The notes under the pieces were generated by a model. The model did not search any database. It was not told the DNA's origin and saw nothing but the letters and a program-made list of their open reading frames with translations. Below are positions 51,303-59,195 of a stretch of 64,000 nucleotides of DNA, in pieces. Every line of letters begins with the position of its first letter. The stretch's first letter is position 1. Made by a program: the position numbers and the translations under genes. Origin of the DNA: JAUVPB01 sp965223695 (lineage in GTDB: Bacteria > Actinomycetota > Thermoleophilia > Gaiellales > Gaiellaceae); NCBI GenBank assembly GCA_965223695.1, contig CBDCXJ010000005.1, forward strand, positions 1 through 64,000, in the 5' to 3' direction.

Positions 51303-52170
51303 TTAGGCCGCTGTTTTTTGTAGTTGTTGTTGATCTTCCCATGTCCGGCGCACCTCGGTTGGTGTCCGATAGTCGAGGCCCGAGTGGGGCCGGTGGTGGT
51401 AGCGCTCGACGTAGCCGCCGATTCCTCGGCGGGCCTGGTCGAGGGTTTCGTATTCGTTGAGCCATACCTCTCGTTCTTTGAGCTTGCCGAACCAGGATTC
51501 GATGAAGGCCTGGGATTCGGGGTCGCGGTAGCCGCCGCGGCGGTGTTTGATCTCGCGCTCGGCGAGGTGCTCACGGAAGCGCCGGGCGGTGAATTGCGTG
51601 CCGTTGTCGGTGCCGAGCGCGAGCTCGTCCGGCCGGATCCCATGCGCGACGGCGGTCCGCTCGAGGAGCGCTATCGCTTCCTGGGCGCGGCAGCGTAGCG
51701 TGAGCTGCCGCGCCGGTGATCTCTCTGGTGCAGCAGTCGATGATCGCCATCAAATAGGTCCAGCCGTGCTCAGCGACCCAGACGCTTGTCATGTCGAGTT
51801 GCCAGAGCTGGCGGGGCCGCTCGACCCGGAAGAAACCCGGCCGTCCGCGGCGCTCGGGTGGGCGCCGGCGCTGGATCAACTTCTGCTCGCGCATCACCCT
51901 GAGCACGCGTTTACGGTTGACCGGGATCCCGAGCCGGCGGCGGACAAACGCGCAGACCATCCGGTACCCATCGGTCTGGTTCGCTTGCGCCTCCTCGACG
52001 ATCGCCTGCTCAACCGGATCGCACACCGCCCGCCGAGTGGGCGGGCGTCGCGGCGTGGGTGTTCGGTACAAGGCTTGCCGACTGATCCCAGCAACGCGCG
52101 CCACCGCAGAAGGCGAATAGCCCTCAGCAACAACCTCACGAGAGCGGGCGACGCGCTGTCTCACTCCCAC
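51303..52170 (-). pseudogene. IS3-type OrfB transposase with a frame break
   Basis: First part: YSPSAVARVAGISRQALYR, YRMVCAFVRRRLGIPVNRKR and LWQLDMTSVWVAEHGWTYLM (first Asp) to CTREITG. Near 51702-51716 the frame changes by one base; the continuation LTLRCRAQEAIALLERTAVA, LALGTDNGTQFTARRF (second Asp), YRDPESQAFIESWFGKLKER (Glu) and YHHRPHSGLDYRTPTEV lies in the next frame and ends at 51303. All three acids exist but not in one frame. A sequencing indel would explain this equally well. Confidence 0.85.
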
Positions 52171-52202
52171 TCCCGCAAGAGTTTTCCCGCGATCTCCAGC
52201 TC

Positions 52203-52490
52203 CTACGTCTTGCGCCCGAGCGTCCGCTCCAGCTCGGAGACCCGCCTACGTAGCTCTTGCTCGCCCTGGCGCTCCTGCTTGCCCGCGAGCGCCACACGAC
52301 CGCCCTCGAGCAGCTTGTCACGCCACCCGTAATACAGCGTCTCCGAGACCTGGTGCTCCCGGCAGACATCCCGGACGCTGCAATCGCCGCGCAACCCGGC
52401 CAGCACAATCTCCAGCTTCTGCTGCGCCGTCCACCTCCGATTCTTCCTCTGCTCGCCCAACCTGAATCTCCCTCCGGTCGAGCGGCCCAT
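52203..52490 (-). CDS. IS3-type OrfA transposase subunit
   Basis: 95 residues from the ATG at 52488-52490, chosen because longer versions would extend beyond the element end. RRWTAQQKLEIVLAGLRGD, VRDVCREHQVSETLYYGWRD and GEQELRRRVSELERTLGRKT are the HTH and leucine-zipper of IS3-group OrfA proteins. It precedes the broken orfB by about 30 bases. Confidence 0.85.
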   Translation of the reverse strand: MGRSTGGRFRLGEQRKNRRWTAQQKLEIVLAGLRGDCSVRDVCREHQVSETLYYGWRDKLLEGGRVALAGKQERQGEQELRRRVSELERTLGRKT

Positions 52491-52510
52491 GCTGAGCCGA
52501 GTGTCGGACA

Positions 52511-52823
52511 CCCCCTCCGGCGCTACGCGCCTACGGGACTGCCGACACCCCAACCCAGCTACCCCTCAACACACCAACGGGGAGCGGGGCAGACGGCTAG
52601 AGCGCGTCCAACTACACACCGACCTGTGCCTCCTCACAAGACTCGCACTCGCCGCAGCAAACAGCCCACCCCGAACTCCGCAGAAGCCCGCCAGACCACG
52701 CCGTGCCTTTAACCTGTCTGGTGAGGGCGACTTCGGCGGCGTCTGGCGCGGTTGAAGGCGAGCAAAGGGCGCTCAGGGCGAGCTGGAAAAAGCATTTCCA
52801 ACTGGTGCGGACAGGGTCGGGAC
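52511..52823. other. Stretch without a supportable gene
   Basis: Frames on both strands are open in places but contain Pro/Thr/Ser-rich or Arg-rich runs with no recognisable motif. One short self-complementary site, GGAAAAAGCATTTCC near 52783, is present. Probably degraded sequence between the second IS3-type element and the methyltransferase-like fragment. Confidence 0.4.
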
Positions 52824-53318
52824 TTAGGCGCGGACGAGTTGGTGCCCCCGGGTTTTCAGCCCGGTCTCGGCGAGGAGGGTGTTCCAGTCGTTTCGGGTGC
52901 CGATCGGGGCACCCGGTTCGAGGAGTCCGTGGTGTTCTTCTTGTCGGGTGAGGCGGGCGAACTTTTGGCGGCCGGGGTAGCCGGCGGGGACGAGTGTTTC
53001 TTTGCGGTGGAGGATCGGCGGGTTGGTTGAGTCGAGGTAGTTGCGGTAGCTGACGCGGAGTTGCGGGATGTGGCTGATGACGGCGGCGGTGAGGGCGGGG
53101 TGGGGGTCGGTGTCGAAGTCGGGGTAGGCCAGATAGGAGACCTGCGGTTTGTGGCGGTTGAGTTTGAGGATGTTCGCGGCCGGGACGGTGCCGGTGAGGG
53201 CGCGGGCGCAGCCTTCGTAGACACGCAGCAGCGATGGGAGCTGGTGGGTGCCGTCGCGGTGGAGGTAGAGGGCTTCCCGGGTGAGTCCTCCTCGTCGAGA
53301 GGCGACGATCGTAAACAA
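52824..53318 (-). CDS. Fragment resembling the N-terminal domain of a DNA phosphorothioation-associated putative methyltransferase
   Basis: 164 residues from a TTG. LTREALYLHRDGTHQLPSLL, RVYEGCARALTG, KPQVSYLAYPDFDTDPHPAL, RVSYRNYLDSTNPPILHRKE and KFARLTRQEEHHGLLE match, from memory, the N-terminal region of the Dnd-related putative methyltransferase family, whose methyltransferase fold follows. Here the frame stops after GLKTRGHQLVRA, so the S-adenosylmethionine-binding part is missing. No dndBCDE or dptFGH genes are nearby. It is likely a remnant of a defence locus carried by the island. The family assignment needs a profile search. Confidence 0.5.
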   Translation of the reverse strand: MFTIVASRRGGLTREALYLHRDGTHQLPSLLRVYEGCARALTGTVPAANILKLNRHKPQVSYLAYPDFDTDPHPALTAAVISHIPQLRVSYRNYLDSTNPPILHRKETLVPAGYPGRQKFARLTRQEEHHGLLEPGAPIGTRNDWNTLLAETGLKTRGHQLVRA

Positions 53319-53431
53319 CGAGCCGGTTCTCCGCTGCCGCGTAGCGGGGGAACCCTTCGCAGGTTCGATGGGCCGCCGCCACTGTCGAGCCCGACGTCGC
53401 AGCTAGCGTCCTCGCCATCGGCATTTCGGGA

Positions 53432-54250
53432 CTGCAGACGACGAATGCCCGGGTCACGACCGTCGTTCAGCGCGCCCTCGACGAGTCGCTATCGCACGTC
53501 GGTGATCGTTGTACTTCCGTCTACGCGATGGGGAGTCTCGCCCGGGGCGGATTCAGCGAGGCCGCGAGCGACATCGACATCGGCGTCGTGCTCGCCGGTC
53601 CACTCGAGCCCGGCGACGAGTCCCGTATGTCCCGGGTCGCGAGCCGGGCACGCGCGGCCGATCAGGCGCTACCGAACAGGCTCTCGATCTTCTGGGGCTC
53701 GCTCGACTCGCTGAACGGGCTGGAGCACGGCGGGCGCTTTCCGCCGTTCGATCGCCTGGATCTGATCGACCATGGCCTGCTGCTCCACGGTCGAGATGTG
53801 CGATCCCTGCTCACGCGGCCTTGTCAGCGCGAGCTCGTCGTGTCGGGAGCAGAGTTCGCGCTCGAGACCCTGGCGACCGAGAGCCGCCTCTCGGAGTTCG
53901 CCGACGTGGGGCGCATCATCGATCAGGGAATCGTCTACCTGACCAAGACGGTTCTCTTCCCAGCGCGGTTCATATACCTCGAGCGCACCGGAGAGGTCGC
54001 CGGAAACGACGCCTCCGCCCAGTACTACTGCGATGAGTTCGACGGGCCCGACGGCGAGCTCGTCGAGAGGGCGTTCGCATGGCGATCCGAGGCGCTTCCG
54101 CCTGCGCGCGCAATCCGTCAGCTTCTCGAGCGCGGCCTCGTGCCGCTGTACCTCCGCTTCCTGTCGGTCTACGAGCCGACGCTCGAGGCGTTTGGCGAGA
54201 CTGGCCTCGTCGACGGGTTCGCTCGCTGGCGCACTCGACTCGCCCCCTGA
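53432..54250 (+). CDS. Nucleotidyltransferase-domain protein
   Basis: The catalytic pattern is YAMGSLARGGFSEAASDIDIGVV: GS, then DxD two strands later, as in the DNA polymerase-beta/MNT superfamily that transfers nucleotides to small molecules or proteins. The preceding helix (TTNARVTTVVQRALDESLS) is in frame, but no good start codon is seen; I begin at a CTG before it, and ATG 53528 would cut off part of the domain. The C-terminal half is helical (VGRIIDQGIVYLTKTVLFPA, LLERGLVPLYLRFLSVYEP), like the helical domain of aminoglycoside-type or HEPN-linked enzymes. The substrate is unknown. Confidence 0.65.
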   Translation: MQTTNARVTTVVQRALDESLSHVGDRCTSVYAMGSLARGGFSEAASDIDIGVVLAGPLEPGDESRMSRVASRARAADQALPNRLSIFWGSLDSLNGLEHGGRFPPFDRLDLIDHGLLLHGRDVRSLLTRPCQRELVVSGAEFALETLATESRLSEFADVGRIIDQGIVYLTKTVLFPARFIYLERTGEVAGNDASAQYYCDEFDGPDGELVERAFAWRSEALPPARAIRQLLERGLVPLYLRFLSVYEPTLEAFGETGLVDGFARWRTRLAP

Positions 54251-54304
54251 GCGAGCGCGGCTCAGCGCGTGCATGCCTCGCTTGGCAGGCGCTAGAGTCG
54301 CCCG

Positions 54305-54898
54305 ATGGCGCGAAGCGACGAGGGCTGGGGCCCGGAGGGTGACGCGGGCCGGCATCTGTCGCTCGCCCAGCTCGAGGCCGGGCTCGCCGCACTTCCCGAC
54401 GCGCCGCTCGACAGGGGGCGCGTCGAGCTGATCGTCGCCCGCCACGCCGATGGGACACGCCACACGCACGAGCAGATCGAGCTCACACCCGAGGGTGGCG
54501 TGCCCGGCGATCGCTGGGAACGCCTGCTCCCGGACAAGCCGGAGATGCAGCTGACCGTTATGCGCCGCGATGTCGGCGAGATGATTAGCAACGGCCAGCC
54601 ACTCACGACGTTCGGCGACAACTTTGTCGTCGACCTCGAGCTCGCGGCCGACGCGCTGCCCGTTGGCTCGCGGCTCCGGGTGGGGGAGGCCACCGTCGAG
54701 GTCTCGCCGATGCCGCACGACGGCTGCGCAAAATACAAGCAGCGCTTCGGCAAGGACGCGCTTCGCCTCGTGTCGGGCAAGGCGCTACGCGACCAGAATC
54801 TGCGCGGGATCTACTGGACGACGGTCGAGGCCGGCTCGGTTGCCGTGGGCGACCCGATCGAGGTGCTCTCGCGCCCCGTAGAGGAGCCGGCGTCGTGA
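54305..54898 (+). CDS. MOSC-domain protein
   Basis: 197 residues, no membrane segment. VELIVARHADGTRHTHEQIELTPEGGVPGDRWER opens with the beta-rich MOSC core; LTVMRRDVGEMISNGQP, GDNFVVDLELAADALPVGS and SPMPHDGCAKYKQRFG follow, the last containing the Cys that in other MOSC proteins contacts molybdenum cofactor or sulfur. Such proteins (YiiM/MocoS-like) bind Moco or handle sulfur, often to detoxify hydroxylated compounds. Its own function is unknown. It overlaps the cupin gene start (GTGA), and starts 54 bases after the nucleotidyltransferase. Confidence 0.85.
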   Translation: MARSDEGWGPEGDAGRHLSLAQLEAGLAALPDAPLDRGRVELIVARHADGTRHTHEQIELTPEGGVPGDRWERLLPDKPEMQLTVMRRDVGEMISNGQPLTTFGDNFVVDLELAADALPVGSRLRVGEATVEVSPMPHDGCAKYKQRFGKDALRLVSGKALRDQNLRGIYWTTVEAGSVAVGDPIEVLSRPVEEPAS

Positions 54899-55243
54899 AG
54901 AAGCCGCTCGAGTTCTTCGACCCCGACTCGATCGCCTGGGAGGCCGTCGAGGGCATGCCCGGCATGGAGCAGAAGATCCTCTCAGGGGGCAAGGAGAGCG
55001 CCGACCACACACCGTCTCGCGCGCGGCGCGGCAGGCTCGTCCTACGACGTCGCTCTCGAGCACGACTTCTTCGAAGAGATCTGGATCCTCGAGGGCTCGA
55101 TCCGCGACAAGAGCACGGGCGAGGTCTACACCACGGGCATGTACGCGTCCCGGCCACCCGGGATGGCGCACGGCCCGTTCGAGTTCGACGAGAACGCCGT
55201 CTTCTTCGAGGTGCGCTACTCGACCTCGCCGGCCGAGGCCTGA
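54895..55243 (+). pseudogene. Small cupin-domain protein with a frame break
   Basis: The frame starts GTG at 54895 and reads KKPLEFFDPDSIAWEAVEGM through ILSGGKESADHT. About one base is missing near 55008-55012; the next frame continues AAAGSSYDVALEHDFFEEIW, ILEGSIRDKSTGEVYTTGMY, ASRPPGMAHGPFEFDENAVF and ends EVRYSTSPAEA with TGA at 55241-55243. The joined product would be about 116 residues, a normal one-domain cupin, with EHDFFEEIWILEGSI and PPGMAHG as the two cupin motifs. Probably either a sequencing indel or a recent pseudogene. Cotranscribed with the MOSC gene. Confidence 0.75.
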
Positions 55244-55263
55244 GTCACCCTCGCTCCCGAGCG

Positions 55264-55282
55264 CACCATTGGGGTACCCAGG
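55264..55282 (+). promoter_or_regulatory. GGGGTACC-containing motif, copy 2
   Basis: CACCATTGGGGTACCCAGG, 17 of 19 bases identical to the site at 34298-34316. It lies 150 bases before a secreted RTX-protein gene. No -35/-10 pair is evident next to it. Function unknown. Confidence 0.4.
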
Positions 55283-55431
55283 GGAAGGGTCTTCTCTAAC
55301 GCGTTGAGCAGCGCCTGCCGTTGCCGAAGGTGACTTCGGAAACGCCGCACAACTCGATCTGAAGAACCGCGCCACCGCCGACACGGGCACCGCAGCCGGG
55401 CCGCCGCATGGCATGAGAACCAGGGGGTTCA

Positions 55432-56652
55432 ATGGACACCGGCACGCCGCACGCACGTCGATCACCCGGCCGCCTCATTGGCGTCCTGTTTGCTCTCGGC
55501 GTGCTCGCCGCGCTCGCGCTGCCGAGTCAGGCGCTCGCACACCACGCGAACGCCACGTTCACGTGCGACGAGGTCACCTACAGCTACCTCTCCTTCTCGA
55601 ACTCGCCCGACAACACGACCACCTACACGGTCAAGATCGATCCCGGCACCGCCGCGGAGCAGATCCTGACCGGCGAACATGTCTTCGCGGGCGAGAACGG
55701 CGTCGGGATCGTCACGCTGCCGGTCCTCTCGGGCGGCGATCACCCCATCGAAGCATGGGCTGAGTGGGACACGAACGGGCACACCAAGCCTCTGCACAAG
55801 GTCGGCCAGGCGACGGTCACGTGCCTGCCACCCCAGCACAGGGACTGCACGATCCTGGGCACCTCGGGCGCCGACTTCCTCGACGGTGACATCAACCCGA
55901 TCCTGGCCGAGCTCATCTGCGGGTTCGAGGACGACGACACCCTGAACGGGCTGACCGGCGACGACATCCTGCGTGGGCACGAGGGCGCCGACAATCTCGA
56001 TGGCGGTCCCGGGAACGACAAGCTGATCGGCGGCGCGGGCGACGACAACCTGCTCGACGGCGACGGCAACGACAAGCACAAGGGCGGCCCGGGAGAGGAC
56101 AACATCTTCGACTCGGCGGGCAACAACAAGGTCTACGGAGGCCCGGGGATCGACTCGATCGTCACAGGTGACGGGAACGACGTCATCGGCGGTGGCGAGG
56201 GCGGCGACGTCGGCAACGAGGAGTCGATCTTCTCGGCCGGCGGCGACGACAAGGTCCTCGGTGGCAAGGGAGCCGATTCGATCGACGGCGGCGTCGGCAA
56301 CGACAAGCTTCTCGGGGGCACGGGCGACGATCTACTCACAAGCGCGGACGGTGACAACCTCCTACGTGGAGGCAAGGGCGACGACCTGCTTACGTCCGGA
56401 CCCGGCGCCGACAGGCTCCTGGGCGGCCCGGGCGCCGACCGGCTCGAGTCAGACGGCGGGGCCGACCGTCTCGTGGGTGGTCCCGGCGCCGACTACATGG
56501 ATTCGGGCTCAGAAGACGACGTGATCTTCTCGATGCACGAGGACAACGAGATCGACACGATCATCTGCGGCGATGGAAACGACACCGTCTACTACCGCCC
56601 CGAGGACAACGTCGACCTCGCGACCTGCGAGAACCTCATCCCGATTACCTAG
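55432..56652 (+). CDS. Secreted RTX-repeat (hemolysin-type calcium-binding) protein
   Basis: 406 residues. Signal peptide LIGVLFALGVLAALALPSQA, cleavage near ALAHH. A beta-sandwich-like N-domain (HANATFTCDEVTYSYLSFS, TYTVKIDPGTAAEQILTG, SGGDHPIEAWAEWDTNGH, ending VTCLPP) carries two Cys, probably a disulfide. From about residue 140 there are some 17 RTX nonapeptides (for example GLTGDDILRGHEGADNL, GGPGNDKLIGGAGDDNL, GGKGADSIDGGVGNDKL, GGPGADRLESDGGADRL), predicted Ca2+-binding beta rolls. The C-terminus ends DLATCENLIPIT, as in other actinobacterial RTX proteins without toxin domains. Exported by Sec; no dedicated type I secretion gene is beside it. Function unknown. Confidence 0.85.
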   Translation: MDTGTPHARRSPGRLIGVLFALGVLAALALPSQALAHHANATFTCDEVTYSYLSFSNSPDNTTTYTVKIDPGTAAEQILTGEHVFAGENGVGIVTLPVLSGGDHPIEAWAEWDTNGHTKPLHKVGQATVTCLPPQHRDCTILGTSGADFLDGDINPILAELICGFEDDDTLNGLTGDDILRGHEGADNLDGGPGNDKLIGGAGDDNLLDGDGNDKHKGGPGEDNIFDSAGNNKVYGGPGIDSIVTGDGNDVIGGGEGGDVGNEESIFSAGGDDKVLGGKGADSIDGGVGNDKLLGGTGDDLLTSADGDNLLRGGKGDDLLTSGPGADRLLGGPGADRLESDGGADRLVGGPGADYMDSGSEDDVIFSMHEDNEIDTIICGDGNDTVYYRPEDNVDLATCENLIPIT

Positions 56653-56727
56653 AACACCTCGGTGCGTGCGCCCGGCTGCACGCGCCCCCATCGCTGCCTA
56701 CATTGAAACGCCAATGGAAGGTAGCCC

Positions 56728-57171
56728 ATGAGAGCGGTCGTCCAGCGTGTCACCCAGGCGCGCGTGCTCGTCGGTGAGGACGTCGTCGGCTCGGTTGGGC
56801 CTGGGCTGTGCATCCTCCTCGGCGTGGCCGATGGCGACACGGCCGAGGACGCCCGCGACCTCGCTGGCAAGATCGGTCGCCTGCGAATCTTCGCCAACGA
56901 CGAAGGGCGCTTCGACAGGAGCGTCGTCGACGTTGGCGGGAGCGCCCTCGTCGTGAGTCAGTTCACGCTGATCGCCGACCTCGCCGGGGGAAATCGGCCG
57001 AGCTTCTCGCACGCCGCGAAGCCAGAGCAGGCGCGCGTACTCTATGAGGCGTTCGCCGCCGACCTGGAGGAGCTCGGTGTGCACGTCGAGACCGGCCGCT
57101 TTGGCGCAACCATGGCCGTCGAGATCACGAATGACGGGCCGGTGACCATCGTCGTCGGCGCCGAAATGTAA
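56728..57171 (+). CDS. dtd: D-aminoacyl-tRNA deacylase
   Basis: 147 residues, the expected length. It removes D-amino acids wrongly attached to tRNA in the cytosol. MRAVVQRVTQARVLVGEDVV is the typical start; SQFTLIADLAGGNRPSFSHA contains the SQFTL catalytic-site motif and GNRPSF; the Gly-cisPro chirality motif appears as MAVEITNDGPVTIVV near the end. Intact and complete. AAGG lies before the ATG. It ends about 105 bases before rimP and may have its own promoter. Confidence 0.95.
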   Translation: MRAVVQRVTQARVLVGEDVVGSVGPGLCILLGVADGDTAEDARDLAGKIGRLRIFANDEGRFDRSVVDVGGSALVVSQFTLIADLAGGNRPSFSHAAKPEQARVLYEAFAADLEELGVHVETGRFGATMAVEITNDGPVTIVVGAEM

Positions 57172-57183
57172 CCCGGGCCTTGC

Positions 57184-57189
57184 TATCCT
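57184..57189 (+). promoter_or_regulatory. Possible extended -10 element of the rimP-nusA-infB operon
   Basis: TATCCT preceded by TGC gives the extended -10 form TGnTATnnT (from 57181). It lies in the short gap between dtd and rimP, about 88 bases upstream of the rimP start. No -35 is clear. It would direct a structured leader of about 80 nt. Confidence 0.35.
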
Positions 57190-57208
57190 GCGGCAACGAG
57201 CTACCCCA

Positions 57209-57242
57209 CACGTCGGTGTTTCTGAGTGGGCGCGCTGCGCCC
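57209..57242 (+). other. Structured leader upstream of rimP
   Basis: In the untranslated leader ACAC and GTGT form a small hairpin within CCCAC and GTGGG arms (57213-57230), followed immediately by GGGCGC, GCT, GCGCCC (57228-57242). The two helices share bases, so they could be alternative folds, as in leader-controlled translation-factor operons. Nothing else supports a regulatory role. Confidence 0.3.
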
Positions 57243-57276
57243 GCTTTGCATAAGTAAGGAGAGATTTCAGGAGAGG

Positions 57277-57735
57277 ATGAGTCCAGTTACGACAACGCAC
57301 GAGCGAGAGCACGAGCTCTTGCGCGAGATCCGCGACGCGCTGGCCACGTCGATGCCCGCCGTTGACGTTCTCGCAGTCGAGCTTCAGGGCCCCGACCGCT
57401 TCTGCGTGTTCGTCGACCATCCAGAGGGCGTTGATCACGCACTCTGTGGTGATGTGACGAAGGCCCTCACTGCGTACCTGGTCGACTTCACGGTCGACGT
57501 GTCCTCACCGGGAATCCAGCGACCGCTGCGCACCTCAGAGCAGTTCGGCGCCGCGGTCGGCCAGCGGGTTGCCATCAAGCTGGGACATCCCAGCAACGGC
57601 CGGCGAAAATTCAAGGGCCGGATCGCCTGCGCAGGCAGTTCGCACGTCGTGCTCGAGCTGTCCGACGGGGAGGCCGAGATCGCATATGCCGAGATCTCGC
57701 GTGCCAATCTGATCGACGAGGGAAGGTCAACGTGA
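57277..57735 (+). CDS. rimP: Ribosome maturation factor RimP
   Basis: 152 residues from the ATG with AGGAGAGG just upstream. It helps assemble the 30S subunit. The N-terminal alpha-beta domain has LLREIRDALATSMPAVDVLA and RFCVFVDHPEGVDHALCGDV; the end of the first domain reads FTVDVSSPGIQRPLRTSEQF, the strongest family signature (VSSPGxxRPL). The C-terminal SH3-like part has RRKFKGRIACAGSSHVVLEL. It is the first gene of the cluster, overlapping nusA by four bases (GTGA). Confidence 0.95.
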   Translation: MSPVTTTHEREHELLREIRDALATSMPAVDVLAVELQGPDRFCVFVDHPEGVDHALCGDVTKALTAYLVDFTVDVSSPGIQRPLRTSEQFGAAVGQRVAIKLGHPSNGRRKFKGRIACAGSSHVVLELSDGEAEIAYAEISRANLIDEGRST

Positions 57736-59195
57736 GCCGCGAGATAATCGAAGCGATCAGAAGCATCGAGGCCGAGAAGGGGATCGAGGGCGACACGCTG
57801 ATCACCGCTCTCGAAGACGCCCTGCTCGCCGCCTACAAGAAGACGCCCGAAGCCGAGCGCCACGCACAGGTCGCGCTCGACCGTGGCAGCGGCGACTTCC
57901 TGGTCTGGGCGATCGATCTGCCGGCAGACCTCGAGGTCAAGCTGCTCGACGAGGCTCGCGAGCAAGCGCTGCAAGAGCTCGAGGCCGCCGAGGAAGAGAA
58001 CGGTGAGCGCACCAACACGCTGATCACCGATGACGACCTCGACATCGACTGGGCGCAAGTGCCCTTGCAGGAGCTCGACAGGCGTGACGTCACGCCCAAC
58101 GACTTCGGGCGCATCGCCGCGCAGACCGCGAAGCAAGTCATCCTGCAGCGCATCCGCGAGGCCGAGCGGGCGATGATGTACGACGAGTACGTCGACAGGG
58201 TCGGCGAGGTCGTGGCGGGCATCGTCCAGCAAGCCGGCGACCGGCACAACGTTCTGGTCGACCTGGGTCGCGTCGAAGCTCTGCTGCCGCGCTCGGAGCA
58301 GGTAGATGGCGAGCGCTACGAGCAGGGCGGCCGCATCAAGGCTGTCATCACCGAGGTTCGCTCTGGGACGAAAGGCCCGCAGGTGATCCTGTCACGGCGA
58401 GATCCGGAGCTGATCCGGACGCTCTTCGAGCTCGAGGTTCCAGAGGTTGCCGACGGGCTGGTCGAGATCCGCGGAGTCGCGCGCGAACCCGGGTACCGCT
58501 CGAAGATCGCTGTCCAGTCACATGCACAGGGAGTCGACCCGGTCGGCGCGTGCGTCGGTCCGCGAGGCTCTCGCGTGCGCATGGTCGTCTCGGAGTTGCG
58601 CGGCGAGAAGATCGACATCATCCCCTGGAACGACGAGCCGGCGCGGTTCATCGCCAAGGCTCTTTCGCCCGCTCGCGTCCGCGAGGTCTTCGTCGATGAC
58701 GAGTCTCGCGAGGCGACGGTGATCGTGCCCGATGATCAACTCTCGCTCGCAATCGGCAAAGAAGGCCTGAACGCACGGCTTGCGGCTCGCCTCACCGGCT
58801 GGCGCGTCGACATCCAGTCGGAGTCGGAGTTCGCCGAGGCCGAGGCCGAGGCCGCATTCTCGGGCGCCGACGACGAGGACGTCACGGGTCGCTGCGCGGC
58901 CGTGCTCTCGACGGGCAAACGCTGCCCGAACACTGTCCTGCCCGGCTCGCGCTATTGCGGCATCTCAGCGCACCAGGAGCTCGCCGCGCGCGAGGCCGCC
59001 GGCGAGACGATCGAGCCCGTTGCCGAGGTCGCCGACGACGACCCCGAGCCTTCGGGGGGCGACGCAGAAGTCGCACTGCCCGAAGACGCCGAGCCGACGG
59101 CCGACCTCGCTGCAGCCGCAGAGCCGGCCGAGCCAGAAGGCGCAACGGCCGATCTCCAGCCTGACGCGACCACAGAAGCAGACGAGAGCGCATGA
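57732..59195 (+). CDS. nusA: Transcription factor NusA with a C-terminal Cys-rich tail
   Basis: 487 residues from GTG. It binds RNA polymerase and nascent RNA to control pausing and termination. Domains in order: N-terminal (EIIEAIRSIEAEKGIEGDTL), S1 (VLVDLGRVEALLPRSEQVDG), KH1 (HAQGVDPVGACVGPRGSRVR) and KH2 (LSLAIGKEGLNARLAARLTG), all intact. After about residue 375 there is an extra tail: RCAAVLSTGKRCPNTVLPGSRYCGISAH, with Cys and His spaced like a zinc-binding module, then an acidic Ala/Glu/Pro-rich end. No ylxR gene lies between nusA and infB, unusual for this operon. The gene overlaps infB by four bases. Confidence 0.95.
   Translation: MSREIIEAIRSIEAEKGIEGDTLITALEDALLAAYKKTPEAERHAQVALDRGSGDFLVWAIDLPADLEVKLLDEAREQALQELEAAEEENGERTNTLITDDDLDIDWAQVPLQELDRRDVTPNDFGRIAAQTAKQVILQRIREAERAMMYDEYVDRVGEVVAGIVQQAGDRHNVLVDLGRVEALLPRSEQVDGERYEQGGRIKAVITEVRSGTKGPQVILSRRDPELIRTLFELEVPEVADGLVEIRGVAREPGYRSKIAVQSHAQGVDPVGACVGPRGSRVRMVVSELRGEKIDIIPWNDEPARFIAKALSPARVREVFVDDESREATVIVPDDQLSLAIGKEGLNARLAARLTGWRVDIQSESEFAEAEAEAAFSGADDEDVTGRCAAVLSTGKRCPNTVLPGSRYCGISAHQELAAREAAGETIEPVAEVADDDPEPSGGDAEVALPEDAEPTADLAAAAEPAEPEGATADLQPDATTEADESA

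Larger units (their letters stand above)
51287..52510 (-). mobile_element. Second IS3-type insertion sequence, about 1224 bp, damaged
   Basis: It holds orfA and orfB on the minus strand. Its ends begin TGTC on both sides (TGTCTGTGTTGACGGG on the left, TGTCCGACACTCGG on the right strand), only partly alike, and CCC flanks both ends (51284-51286 and 52511-52513), which fits a 3-bp duplication but is weak evidence in GC-rich DNA. orfB is frameshifted, so the element is probably not autonomous. Confidence 0.6.

Noticed and set aside
51284..52513. CCC target duplication as proof of the second IS3-type insertion
   Set aside because: A 3-bp match of the commonest bases in GC-rich DNA is too weak alone; the element is called from its genes and approximate ends.
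52612..53457. A long minus-strand reading frame through 52612-53457
   Set aside because: It consists of Pro/Arg/His-rich sequence typical of a shadow frame; the frame at 52824-53318 on the same strand holds the recognisable conserved motifs.
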